64,000 bases of DNA, from positions 186,001 to 250,000 of the forward strand of contig NZ_JAUSAR010000010.1 of assembly GCF_030652515.1 (NCBI RefSeq). Reading direction: 5' to 3'. The stretch is from Aquabacterium sp. GTDB taxonomy: Bacteria; Pseudomonadota; Gammaproteobacteria; Burkholderiales; Burkholderiaceae_C. Within the stretch, counting starts at the first letter, position 1, and each line of letters opens with the position of its first letter. Below, piece by piece: positions 7,382 through 15,266 of the stretch. The notes under the pieces are model-generated. The model was not told the DNA's origin. It saw nothing but the letters and a program-made list of their open reading frames with translations, and searched no databases. The position numbers and the translations under genes are program-made.

Positions 7382-8625
7382 TGCGCTTGACGACGAGCTG
7401 GCGTCCCCACCAAGTGTGCTTGCGGCCCTTGAGCCCGCAGGCGGGGCACGAGGTGGCGCTGAAGGCGTGGGCCCAATGGTGCGAGCAGAACGCGGGCAGC
7501 ACCTGCGAGCTGGCCTTGTCGGGGCACTGGTTGATCACTTGCGCCGCACCGCCGGAGCAGGCCTTGGCGCAATGGGACCATTACCTGGGCTTGAACGCCA
7601 TCGCCCTTGAGCAAGGCTGGGTGCTGCGCTCGGTGTCGATGCCGTCCTGGAGCCTCAGCTGCGCCGCGCCACGCGCCCTTGTGGATGGCCTGAAGAACAC
7701 CGCGCGTGAGCACTCGGTGAAGCTGCAGTGGGTCGGGCCTTGGTGGGCGCGCGATGCACAGCGGTGGCTGACAGCATTGGCCAAAGTGCCAGACCCGTCC
7801 TCGGACGAACACACCTTCAACGCGATGGAGGCTGGTTTGTGCACTCACCTCACGGTGGGCCTGGATGGCCAGGGCAAGCGCTGCCTTCGCCAGGTTTGGG
7901 CGGAGGCCTCTGACGAGGCCGGTCTGCCGGAGGCCGTGGCGCCCACTCAAGCGCGCACTGAACAGACCAGGCTGGACATGGCCGCCGACACGTCGTTGGC
8001 TCCCTGGCCCAACCCGGGATCGAACACCTGGCAGTCCGGTTGGGCCGACGAGCTGGATTTTGCGGGGCCGCGTGTGCGGACGGCGTTGTGGTCCTGGGCC
8101 CTGTTGATCATGGGCGTGGCCGCTTGCATGGCTGTGGCCGAGCAAGCCCAGGAAGCCACTGTGGCTCAAGCCGAGGCCCAGGCCATGTTGCACCGGCTTG
8201 AACGTGCCAAGCACCAGCAGACCATGGCGCGCGCAGCACCTCGCGCGGCTTCGGCGGCAGGCCTGCCTACGCGCCAGAAACTGGATGAAGCGTCCACGCG
8301 CCAGGCGGCCCAGGTGGCGCAGTGGCTGGCCTATCCCTGGTCAGCGGTGATCGGACGCGTGGAGCAATCAGCCTTGCAAGAGCAGGCCGTGTTGACCGGC
8401 TTCAGCCTGGACATCAGCAGCCTGGGCGCCAAGCTTGATGCTCGCCCGCCCGTTCGCCTGCAGGCCGCGCTGCGCGACGATGCGTCGGCTTTGCGCTGGG
8501 TGGCGGCGCATGGTGACGGCGCCCAGATGTTGGGGCGCAGTGCCTTGAGCGCGCCCTTCGAGGCCATGACAGGCCACTATGCCCTGCGCGCCGAGGCCAC
8601 CTGGCCTGCGGGGGTGCAGCCATGA
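7378..8625 (+). CDS. GspL/PilM-N-like assembly protein
   Basis: The 415-residue product has a cytoplasmic N-terminal domain (about 1-230), one membrane helix (about 236-254, ALWSWALLIMGVAACMAVA) and a periplasmic tail starting with a coiled coil. Size, topology and position directly after gspE fit a GspL-type or fused PilM/N-type protein that anchors the ATPase to the inner membrane. Sequence similarity to classical GspL is not obvious by eye, so the call rests mainly on context. Two ATGs in tandem (7378, 7381) overlap the gspE stop. Confidence 0.6.
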   Translation: MMRLTTSWRPHQVCLRPLSPQAGHEVALKAWAQWCEQNAGSTCELALSGHWLITCAAPPEQALAQWDHYLGLNAIALEQGWVLRSVSMPSWSLSCAAPRALVDGLKNTAREHSVKLQWVGPWWARDAQRWLTALAKVPDPSSDEHTFNAMEAGLCTHLTVGLDGQGKRCLRQVWAEASDEAGLPEAVAPTQARTEQTRLDMAADTSLAPWPNPGSNTWQSGWADELDFAGPRVRTALWSWALLIMGVAACMAVAEQAQEATVAQAEAQAMLHRLERAKHQQTMARAAPRAASAAGLPTRQKLDEASTRQAAQVAQWLAYPWSAVIGRVEQSALQEQAVLTGFSLDISSLGAKLDARPPVRLQAALRDDASALRWVAAHGDGAQMLGRSALSAPFEAMTGHYALRAEATWPAGVQP

Positions 8626-9182
8626 TGGCCAGCACGGTGGTGAAGCGCCTGGGCCTGCCAGGACTGCTCGGCACCTTGTTGCTGGCCGGTGCGGCTTGGT
8701 GTCAGTGGGACTGGTTGCCTCAGCAGCGGGATCAGGCCGAGGTGCAAGCCTCCAAAGCGCGTCAGCTTCGACACGAGTTGCTGCAGTCTGCGCAAGCGAT
8801 CGGAGGGCCAGCCAGCACCTTGACACCCGCCGAGGCCTGGCAGGCCTTGTGGCAGAAAATGCCTGAAGCAGCGCAGCGCACACCCTTGCAATCTGCCGTG
8901 ATGGCCTCGGCCCGCGACCGTGGCTTGATCTTGACGACGGTGCAGTTCAATGGCACCGCACAAGGCAGCACCGGCCTGTGGCGCCAGCGCCTGATCCTGC
9001 CGGTGGAGGGGCGCTACGCGGACGTGCGCGCCTGGCTGGGCCAGTTGCTGAGCGAACCCGCCTTGAGTCTGGACGCGCTGGACATCCAGCGAGCCGATGT
9101 CATGAGCGATGCCGTCAAGGCCAAGGTGAGTATCTCGCTGTGGTGGCGTCAGGCGCCCGTCCTGACCAAGGGAGTGCGCTGA
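8622..9182 (+). CDS. GspM/PilO-like assembly protein
   Basis: A 186-residue bitopic protein: short cytoplasmic start, membrane helix at about 12-30, then a periplasmic coiled coil and a ferredoxin-like alpha-beta domain with LQSAVMASARDRGL and RYADVRAWLGQLL elements. This is the architecture of GspM and PilO, which pair with GspL or PilN. It overlaps the previous gene by 4 nt and the next by 1 nt. The assignment is by architecture and operon position; the family is poorly conserved in sequence. Confidence 0.6.
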   Translation: MMASTVVKRLGLPGLLGTLLLAGAAWCQWDWLPQQRDQAEVQASKARQLRHELLQSAQAIGGPASTLTPAEAWQALWQKMPEAAQRTPLQSAVMASARDRGLILTTVQFNGTAQGSTGLWRQRLILPVEGRYADVRAWLGQLLSEPALSLDALDIQRADVMSDAVKAKVSISLWWRQAPVLTKGVR

Positions 9183-9709
9183 TGCGGCCGCCCATGTTGA
9201 TCGCCTTGACCCTGGCTTTGGCATTGACTGCCTGGGTGGCCTTGCAAGGTGACGACAGCACCGTGGAGCCCGTGCGCCAGGGCGCCAACGCTGAGCGGCG
9301 AGGTGGCGGCAGCGCCCCTGCCAAGCGCCCCGCCAAAGTGGACGAAGACCAAGCCCAGCGGCTGGTGGCCAGCGTGGCGCAATGGCAGTCTCGCCAGCCC
9401 CTGCCACCTCTGACGCCGGACACCGCCATGCCGTGGGGATCGCAACGGCCCCCGCCGCCACCGCCCCCTGAAGTGGTGTCAGTCGCCCCGCCACCGCCCA
9501 TGGTGCCGCCATTTCCTCACGCCTGGGTGGGACGCTTCAACGACCCGGCCCAACGCGCCATCGTCTCCGGCACCGATTCGACCTGGGTGGTGGCCGTGGG
9601 CGACGTCATCGACGGCCAGTGGCGCATCGACCAAATCCAGGAGCGGCAGATGAAGTTGACTTACCTGCCGCTGCAGCAACACCAGACCGTTGCCATGAAA
9701 GCACCATGA
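9182..9709 (+). CDS. GspC/PilP-like secretin-coupling protein
   Basis: A 175-residue protein with an N-terminal membrane anchor (MLIALTLALALTAWVAL), a flexible basic and proline-rich linker (a run of seven prolines near residue 85) and a compact C-terminal domain. That domain contains WVGRFNDPAQRAIVSGTDSTW and VGDVIDGQWRIDQI and resembles the HR domain of GspC or the PilP beta-domain, which bind the periplasmic face of the secretin. It lies immediately before the secretin gene, with overlapping stop and start codons, as expected for that partner. Confidence 0.65.
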   Translation: MRPPMLIALTLALALTAWVALQGDDSTVEPVRQGANAERRGGGSAPAKRPAKVDEDQAQRLVASVAQWQSRQPLPPLTPDTAMPWGSQRPPPPPPPEVVSVAPPPPMVPPFPHAWVGRFNDPAQRAIVSGTDSTWVVAVGDVIDGQWRIDQIQERQMKLTYLPLQQHQTVAMKAP

Positions 9710-11874
9710 AGTATTTGCTACCAACACTCGCCTGCGTGGCGGCCTTGCTGCTGAGCGCCTGCGCCAACCCGGCCTTGCGCGATGCCCAGGCCTTGAGCCA
9801 GGCCGGGCAGCACGAGGCCGCCCTGGCGCAATTGCAGGCCGCCCTCAAGCAACAGCAGGACGACCGTGAGCTGCGCATCGCCGTGCTCAAGCAAACCGAC
9901 ACCACCGTGGCCTACCTGATCTACCAGGCCGATGTGGCCCGCGCGGCAGGCCGCCTGGACGGGGTAGAGGCCGTGCTCAAGCGCCTGGAGGCTGCCGCCC
10001 CGGAACATCCGCGAACTGTGTGGCTGCGCAGCGAGGTGGACCGGCTCAAGCGGCACCAGCGCCTGCTGAGCGAGGCCCAGCAATCCTTTGACGCAGGCGC
10101 CTACGAGCGCGCCGAAATCACCTTGCGAACCATCTTGAGCGAAGACCTGGGCAGCACCTCGGCCCGCAGCCTGCTGACGCGCGTGGAGGAACTGCGGGCC
10201 AATCAGACGCGCCAGGTCAGCACGGTGCAACTGGCCACGGCGGGCAAGCCGATCACGCTGGAGTTCCGCGAGGCCAGCCTGCGTACCGTCTTCGAATCCT
10301 TGGCCCGGGCCGCCAACGTCAACTTTGTGTTCGACAAGGATGTGCGCGGTGACGCCAAGGTCACGCTGTTCTTGCGCAACACCACCGTGGACGAGGCCAT
10401 GCGGGTGATCCTGAGCACGCAGCAATTGGGTTCCAAGCTGCTCAATGACAACACCATGCTGGTGTTCCCCAACACCGCGCAAAAGCAGCGCGATCTGCTG
10501 GACACCGTCACGCGCAGTTTCTACTTGGTCAATGCTGATCCCAAGCAGGTGCAGACCTTGATCCGCACGGTGGCCAAGTCCCGCGATGTCTACGTGGACG
10601 ACCGGCTCAACCTGCTGGTCGTGCGCGACACGCCCGAGGTGATCCGCCTGGTCGAACGCCTGGTGCAAAGCGTGGACCTGCCCGACCCCGAGGTCATGCT
10701 CGAGGTCGAGGTGATGGAGGTCTCCAGCAAAAAGCTCACGGAGATCGGCATCACCCCCGTGGACAAAGCCAGCTACGGCGCGCTGCCCACCACCATCAAC
10801 ACCCTGAGCTCGCTCAAAGGCCTGCAGTGGAGCACCACCAACCCACTGGCGATTGCCACCCTGCGGGGCACCAGCGGCAGCACCAACATGCTGGCCAACC
10901 CCAAGATCCGCGCCCGCAACCGCGAGAAGGCCAAGATCATGCTGGGCGAGAAGCTGCCGGTGTTCACGTCCAACCTCGTGGCGGGCACGGGCGGCGGTGC
11001 ATCGACCACCATCACCTACCTGGACGTGGGCCTCAAGCTGGACATCGAACCCCAGGTGCAACTGGACAACGACGTCACCATCAAGATCGCGCTGGAGGTG
11101 AGCACCGTCACCGGCCGGGTGGATGGCCCGGCGGGCTCGGGCTCGTCAGCCTACCAGGTGGGCACGCGCCAGGCCACCACCACCTTGCGTTTGAAAGATG
11201 GCGAAACCCAGATCCTGGCCGGCCTGATCAACGACGATGAAAGCCGCAGCTCGGCGGGCATCCCCGGCTTGCATGACCTGCCCGTGGCGGGCCGCCTGTT
11301 TGGCACCACCAAGGACGAGCACAACAAGACCGAGATCGTGCTGCTGGTCACGCCGCACATCGTGCGCAACCTGCCGCAGCCGGACACCTCCGGGTCGGCC
11401 ATGCCTTCGGGAACCGAAGCCCAGCCAGGCGCGGCGCGCTTGTTGATCAAGGAAGGCACGGCGGGCTCCAACGCTGGCCAAGGGGCGTCGCCCCGTGGCG
11501 TGGTGCAAAACCGTTTCCGACCCGGCGCCGCCGCCAAAGCCCAGCCCGAGATCACGGGCCCCGAAGAGGTCATGCCAGGCGCCAGCTTCCAGGTGACGGT
11601 GCGCAACCCCACCGACCTGCCTTTGCAAACCACCGTGCTGTTTGATTCGCAATGGCTGGCCGGGCCCGGGGGGGCGGAGGGTGGTGTTGCGATCGAAGTC
11701 CCGCCGCAGGGCAGCCAGGTGCTCACCTTGTCGGCAAAACCCGCCAGCGCCCCGGTTGAAGCGACGGTGAGCCTGGCCAGTGGTGGCGCATCGTTGTTGC
11801 TGCGCATTCGCCCCAGCGGTGCCGAAGCCCCGCCCGCGGCCGAAGAACCTGCGCCTCCCGCCCCGGACCGTTGA
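9706..11874 (+). CDS. gspD: Secretin GspD-like, lipoprotein with TPR region and extra C-terminal domain
   Basis: A 722-residue outer-membrane secretin. The start gives a lipoprotein signal with lipobox LLSAC (Cys near residue 20), unlike classical GspD. A TPR-like helical region (about 25-165) follows, then an STN/N-domain (PITLEFREASLRTVFESLARAANVN), a second N-domain, and the secretin core with MLANPKIRARNREKAKIML. The core ends in IPGLHDLPVAGRLFG and TEIVLLVTPHIVR. About 150 residues then remain (from about 565), ending in an Ig- or cohesin-like beta domain (ITGPEEVMPGASFQVTV, then LLLRIRPSG). This layout recalls the MshL/PilQ-like secretins of pilus-type systems. It forms the outer-membrane exit of the machine. 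Confidence 0.88.
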   Translation: MKYLLPTLACVAALLLSACANPALRDAQALSQAGQHEAALAQLQAALKQQQDDRELRIAVLKQTDTTVAYLIYQADVARAAGRLDGVEAVLKRLEAAAPEHPRTVWLRSEVDRLKRHQRLLSEAQQSFDAGAYERAEITLRTILSEDLGSTSARSLLTRVEELRANQTRQVSTVQLATAGKPITLEFREASLRTVFESLARAANVNFVFDKDVRGDAKVTLFLRNTTVDEAMRVILSTQQLGSKLLNDNTMLVFPNTAQKQRDLLDTVTRSFYLVNADPKQVQTLIRTVAKSRDVYVDDRLNLLVVRDTPEVIRLVERLVQSVDLPDPEVMLEVEVMEVSSKKLTEIGITPVDKASYGALPTTINTLSSLKGLQWSTTNPLAIATLRGTSGSTNMLANPKIRARNREKAKIMLGEKLPVFTSNLVAGTGGGASTTITYLDVGLKLDIEPQVQLDNDVTIKIALEVSTVTGRVDGPAGSGSSAYQVGTRQATTTLRLKDGETQILAGLINDDESRSSAGIPGLHDLPVAGRLFGTTKDEHNKTEIVLLVTPHIVRNLPQPDTSGSAMPSGTEAQPGAARLLIKEGTAGSNAGQGASPRGVVQNRFRPGAAAKAQPEITGPEEVMPGASFQVTVRNPTDLPLQTTVLFDSQWLAGPGGAEGGVAIEVPPQGSQVLTLSAKPASAPVEATVSLASGGASLLLRIRPSGAEAPPAAEEPAPPAPDR

Positions 11875-11875
11875 C

Positions 11876-12364
11876 ATGACCGCCCGGCACGCCCATCGAA
11901 CGCGCGGCTTCACCCTGATCGAGATGATCGTGGTGGTGATGATGGTGGGCATCCTGGCCAGCGCGGCCATGCCGCTGGCCGCCTTGCACAAACGCCGCGC
12001 GCAAGAGGCCGATCTGCGCCAGGCACTGCGCACGGTGCGCACCGCCATTGACGACTACAAGCGCGCCTGGGACCAAGGCCGCATCGAGAAGAGAGTCGAT
12101 GAAACGGGCTACCCACCCAGTCTGGAGGTGCTGGTCCAGGGTGTGCCGGATGCCACCTCACCCAAGGGTGATCGCATCTACTTTCTGCGCCGCCTGCCCC
12201 GCGATCCATTTGCGGATGACCCCAGCGTGCCAGCCGCCGCCACCTGGGGCTTGCGCAGCTACGCCAGCCCGCCCGATGCGCCCGCGCCGGGCAAGGATGT
12301 GTTCGATGTCCATGTCTTGCGAGACGGGGTGGCCATGGACGGCACGTCTTACCGTGATTGGTGA
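11876..12364 (+). CDS. Type II pseudopilin-like protein
   Basis: A 162-residue prepilin-like protein. The cleavage motif is RTRG followed by FTLIEMIVVVMMVGILASAAMP, with Glu at +5. The soluble domain has a GspG-like order: a long helix (RTVRTAIDDYKRAWD), then YPPSLEVLVQG and PRDPFADDP. It is probably a minor pseudopilin, although it resembles GspG more than GspH, I or J. It starts 1 nt after the secretin gene ends. Confidence 0.85.
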   Translation: MTARHAHRTRGFTLIEMIVVVMMVGILASAAMPLAALHKRRAQEADLRQALRTVRTAIDDYKRAWDQGRIEKRVDETGYPPSLEVLVQGVPDATSPKGDRIYFLRRLPRDPFADDPSVPAAATWGLRSYASPPDAPAPGKDVFDVHVLRDGVAMDGTSYRDW

Positions 12365-12375
12365 ATGAGGTGCCC

Positions 12376-12756
12376 ATGAAGCAAGCCCGCGGCTTCACCC
12401 TGATCGAGCTGATCGTGGTGCTGGCCATCATCGCGCTGCTGGCCAGCATCACGGCCCCACGCTACTTCAGGTCGGTCGAGAACGCCCGCGAGGCCAGCTT
12501 GCGCACTTCGCTCAACGTCATGCGCGATGCCATCGACAAATACCTGGGTGATCGCGGCACGTATCCCGCCTCCCTGGATGATCTGGTGCAACGCGGCTAC
12601 ATCCGCCAGATCCCGCAAGACCCGGTCACCGGGCGGCCTGACAGTTGGCAAATGCTGCCGCCGCCTGCCGACAGCATCAACCAGGGTGGCATGGCCGATG
12701 TGCGCAGCGGCGCCGCAGGCAAGGGCCAGGATGGCGTCCCCTTCAGTGAATGGTGA
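12376..12756 (+). CDS. Type II pseudopilin-like protein, GspG type
   Basis: A 126-residue prepilin starting MKQARG, then FTLIELIVVLAIIALLASITAP with Glu at +5 of the mature chain. A short globular part with RDAIDKYLGDRGTYPASLDDLVQRGYI and IPQDPVTGRPDSW, typical of small GspG-like pseudopilins, follows. The ATG at 12376 gives a normal 6-residue leader. It is the second of three pseudopilin-like genes behind the secretin. Confidence 0.87.
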   Translation: MKQARGFTLIELIVVLAIIALLASITAPRYFRSVENAREASLRTSLNVMRDAIDKYLGDRGTYPASLDDLVQRGYIRQIPQDPVTGRPDSWQMLPPPADSINQGGMADVRSGAAGKGQDGVPFSEW

Positions 12757-12766
12757 GTGCGTGCCC

Positions 12767-13249
12767 ATGCTTGCACGCACCCGACGTCTTGGCGGCTTCA
12801 CCTACCTGATGCTGCTGTGGTGGGTGGCCGTCAGCAGCGTGTTGCTGGCGGCCTTGGGTCAGAGCTGGTCCATTGAGGCACGCCGCCAGCGTGAAATGGA
12901 GCTGGTGTTTCGTGGCGAGCAGATCAAGGCCGCCTTGCTGTCTTACCAGGAATCCTCGCCCACATTGCCCAAGACCTTGCCAACGCGATTGGAAGACTTG
13001 ATCGAGGATCAGCGTGGCCCCGACATCAAGCGCCACCTGAGGAAGTTGTGGCCCGATCCCATCACTGGCTCCAGCCAATGGGGATTGGTGCGCGAGGGCG
13101 GAGTCATTCGGGGCGTCTACAGCACCTCAGACCGGCAGCCTTTGCGCGCCCCCCAGGGTGTCAGCACCTACCAGGAGTGGCGATTCGAGGCGGATGAATC
13201 AACCGTCAACAAACCGTCACCTGATGTGCCTAGTATCGCCCTCCCATGA
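12767..13249 (+). CDS. Pseudopilin-like protein lacking Glu+5
   Basis: A 160-residue protein beginning MLARTRRLGG, then FTYLMLLWWVAVSSVLLAALGQSW. It has a prepilin-like basic leader, Gly before Phe and a hydrophobic helix, but Met rather than Glu at position +5. Among known pseudopilins the tip component GspK lacks this Glu. The remainder is a coiled helix (RRQREMELVFRGEQIKAALLSY) and a small domain with LEDLIEDQRGPDIKRHLRKLWPDPITG. It may be the pseudopilus tip. An in-frame ATG at 12731 would lengthen the leader. Its last 47 nt contain the candidate epsA promoter. Confidence 0.75.
   Translation: MLARTRRLGGFTYLMLLWWVAVSSVLLAALGQSWSIEARRQREMELVFRGEQIKAALLSYQESSPTLPKTLPTRLEDLIEDQRGPDIKRHLRKLWPDPITGSSQWGLVREGGVIRGVYSTSDRQPLRAPQGVSTYQEWRFEADESTVNKPSPDVPSIALP
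13203..13236 (+). promoter_or_regulatory. Pho-box-like promoter of epsA
   Basis: CCGTCA and CCGTCA start 11 bp apart with ACAAA between and C after (13203-13220), about 14 of 18 positions of the Pho box. Exactly 10 nt later stands TAGTAT (13231-13236). The start would be near 13243, only 3 nt before the epsA ATG. The element lies within the end of the preceding coding sequence. The same YYGTCAC-N10-(-10) layout recurs at the exopolysaccharide genes. Confidence 0.55.
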
Positions 13250-14094
13250 GCCTCCTATCCCTTGCGCCTGAACAATCCGAATCCCTGTTGCGCCTGATCG
13301 AGGCCTCGGTGCAGGTGTCGCGACGCTACCAGTTCTACCTGTGGACGCAAGGCGACCTGCAGCGCCTGATGCAGCACAAGCTGGCCAGCTGCGGTGCGTA
13401 TGACATCGGCATGCGCGAGTTGGCCTTTGATGTGCTCAACAGCGTGGTGGTGCCCCCCGAGCTGATCGCCGCCTTGTCGGATGGGCACTCACCTGTCATG
13501 ACCTACTTGTTGACCGAGTGGGGCAAGTCACGCCAGCAAGCTTGCTGGATCGATTTGACCGACTTCGCGACGATGGATGCCGTGGCCGCGGGCTTGTGTG
13601 ACATCGGCTACCGCTGCCTTCTCACGCACGGCGCCAGCCGGCCAGGGCGACCCAACGACATGGAGAGCTTCTTCGTGTTTGGGCTGCCTGGGGCCAAGCC
13701 CGATGACCAGTCGGCCTACGCCCTCAACATCATGATGCCCTACCTGCATGCCACCTACCTGCGCGTGCACACCACCGAGCGCGAGATGGCTGGGCCGGGG
13801 CGGGCAGGCCGTGGCGGGTTTTCCGAGCCGCCCGGTCGTGCGCGTTCAGCGGTCTCCATCACCGAGCGTGAGCGCGAGATCCTGCGGTGGGTGCGCGATG
13901 GCAAAAGCAACCAGGCCATCGCTGATGAGTTGAACATCAGCGCGCTCACGGTCAAAAACCACATTCAAAAGATCTTGCGCAAGCTCACCGCCGCCAACCG
14001 TGCGCAGGCAGTGGCCAAGGCCATGTCCATGAATTTGTTCGGGGCAGGGCAGGAGTCTGCGTCTTCAACCCCGGTGGTGCAGTGGACGGCGTGA
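13246..14094 (+). CDS. epsA: LuxR-type regulator, EpsA family (XrtB/PEP-CTERM-associated)
   Basis: A 282-residue protein with an N-terminal sensor region (about 1-175) and a C-terminal LuxR-type helix-turn-helix (about 203-262, TEREREILRWVRDGKSNQAIADELNIS and TVKNHIQKILRKL). Length and N-terminal pattern (SLLRLIEASVQVSRRYQFYLWTQGDLQRLMQH) fit EpsA, the regulator tied to exosortase B exopolysaccharide loci as in Methylobacillus. No phospho-acceptor domain is visible. It overlaps the previous gene by 4 nt and has its own candidate promoter, so it may be expressed both with the secretion operon and alone. The exopolysaccharide genes it may control lie at 40-60 kb. Confidence 0.85.
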   Translation: MSLLSLAPEQSESLLRLIEASVQVSRRYQFYLWTQGDLQRLMQHKLASCGAYDIGMRELAFDVLNSVVVPPELIAALSDGHSPVMTYLLTEWGKSRQQACWIDLTDFATMDAVAAGLCDIGYRCLLTHGASRPGRPNDMESFFVFGLPGAKPDDQSAYALNIMMPYLHATYLRVHTTEREMAGPGRAGRGGFSEPPGRARSAVSITEREREILRWVRDGKSNQAIADELNISALTVKNHIQKILRKLTAANRAQAVAKAMSMNLFGAGQESASSTPVVQWTA

Positions 14095-14130
14095 TCCGAA
14101 CGGACTACGAAACAACCCCTGGGCACTGCA

Positions 14131-14157
14131 TGGCGTGTCACTTGCGTATCGAAGAAT
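14131..14157 (+). promoter_or_regulatory. Candidate promoter in the 250-bp gap before a PEP-CTERM gene
   Basis: Two readings compete. TGGCGTGTCACTTGC (14131-14145) has the GG-N10-GC spacing of a sigma-54 promoter, which fits the known PrsK/PrsR-sigma-54 control of PEP-CTERM genes in other bacteria. The overlapping GTGTCAC followed after 10 nt by AAGAAT matches the YYGTCAC-type layout found elsewhere here. Either would leave a leader of about 180-190 nt. The rest of the gap (14095-14344) shows an AT-rich stretch near 14165-14200 and no open frame. Confidence 0.35.
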
Positions 14158-14344
14158 CCGAGTTGTTGAGAAATTAACAAGAATTTGAATTTCACGCGTT
14201 CTTTGATGAGTTTGCCCTGGCGGGCAAGCCGCCCAACGACATCACCGCACAAGACCTCACACAGGGGGGCTTCGCTTGCCAGTGGTTGCGATCAGGCGGT
14301 TGTTCACAACCTTTCCTATTCACTACCCTTTTGGAGAAACAAGC

Positions 14345-15148
14345 ATGATGAAGATCAAGACCCTGGTGGCTGCCGCCGCCTTCGCTGTGACCGGTTCCGC
14401 TTTCGCTGCCATCGGTACTCCCACCACCACCGCCACTGGCGGCGAAATGTCCCTTCACATCTTCAGCCAATCTGCTGAAGCCACCTACCAGCTCGACTCT
14501 GGCGTTCTGTTCAACGACTTCAATCTGGCCGCGCTGGCTGCCACGCCTGGCACGCCTTACACCTGGAACGCCACGCTGGACGCTGCCACTGACACGGCCT
14601 TCGCCTCGTTCCTGGCTTTGGCTGGCTCGGCTTCGGACCTGAAGTTCGCCTTCTGGGGTGGCGACAACAATGGCGTGACTGCTTCTGCGCGCAACATGGT
14701 TTCTACCGTGAGCGTTGGTGGCAATGCTGGCGTCATCACCAATGGCAACATGCTTGACAGCATGAACCAGATGCAAAACTACATTGCCATCGTCAATGGC
14801 AAGCAAGGTGGTGGTTTTGCCGCCAACGGCTCCAGCTTCTTCACCCAGTCTGAAGGCGCCGGTCACTACTATGTGAACGACAAGCCCACGATGAACACCA
14901 AGTTCCCCATCGGCAACGATGGCTCGGTTGGTACCACATTGAAGGTGTACAGCTTTGCTCGTTCGAGCACTGCGTTGCTTGGCGATGCCATCGAAACCGA
15001 AATTGGCGAGTTCAGCATCAATCGCCTGAACGACACGCAATACAGCGTGGCTTTCACCACCCCGGTTCCTGAACCCACCAGCATGGCTCTGGCCCTGGTT
15101 GGTCTGGGTGCCCTGGGCATGATGGCTCGTCGCCGCCGCGCCAAGTAA
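14345..15148 (+). CDS. PEP-CTERM sorting domain protein
   Basis: A 267-residue protein with a signal peptide ending SAFA (about residue 19-22) and a C-terminal PEP-CTERM signal from about residue 239: VPEPTS, a hydrophobic helix, then RRRR and AK. The body is rich in Ala, Thr, Ser and Asn, lacks Cys and shows no catalytic motif; it is likely a structural surface or matrix protein. GGAG lies 9 nt before the first of two tandem ATGs. It is transcribed separately from epsA, 250 nt downstream of it. Confidence 0.9.
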   Translation: MMKIKTLVAAAAFAVTGSAFAAIGTPTTTATGGEMSLHIFSQSAEATYQLDSGVLFNDFNLAALAATPGTPYTWNATLDAATDTAFASFLALAGSASDLKFAFWGGDNNGVTASARNMVSTVSVGGNAGVITNGNMLDSMNQMQNYIAIVNGKQGGGFAANGSSFFTQSEGAGHYYVNDKPTMNTKFPIGNDGSVGTTLKVYSFARSSTALLGDAIETEIGEFSINRLNDTQYSVAFTTPVPEPTSMALALVGLGALGMMARRRRAK

Positions 15149-15266
15149 TCCTGGCAGGCCTTGGGCCTGTCGTTCCACCCGCATGTCTGACTCAACCTTC
15201 TGGGCCGCTCTGGTCCAGAGGGTGGTCTGAACACGTCCCCTCGCTGAAATTTTCAAGGATTCCACC

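Noticed and set aside
15151..15170. GGCAGGCC-TTG-GGCCTGT hairpin after the second PEP-CTERM gene as a terminator.
   Set aside because: There is no T-run and the stem is short; it may act, but I could not support it as a terminator.
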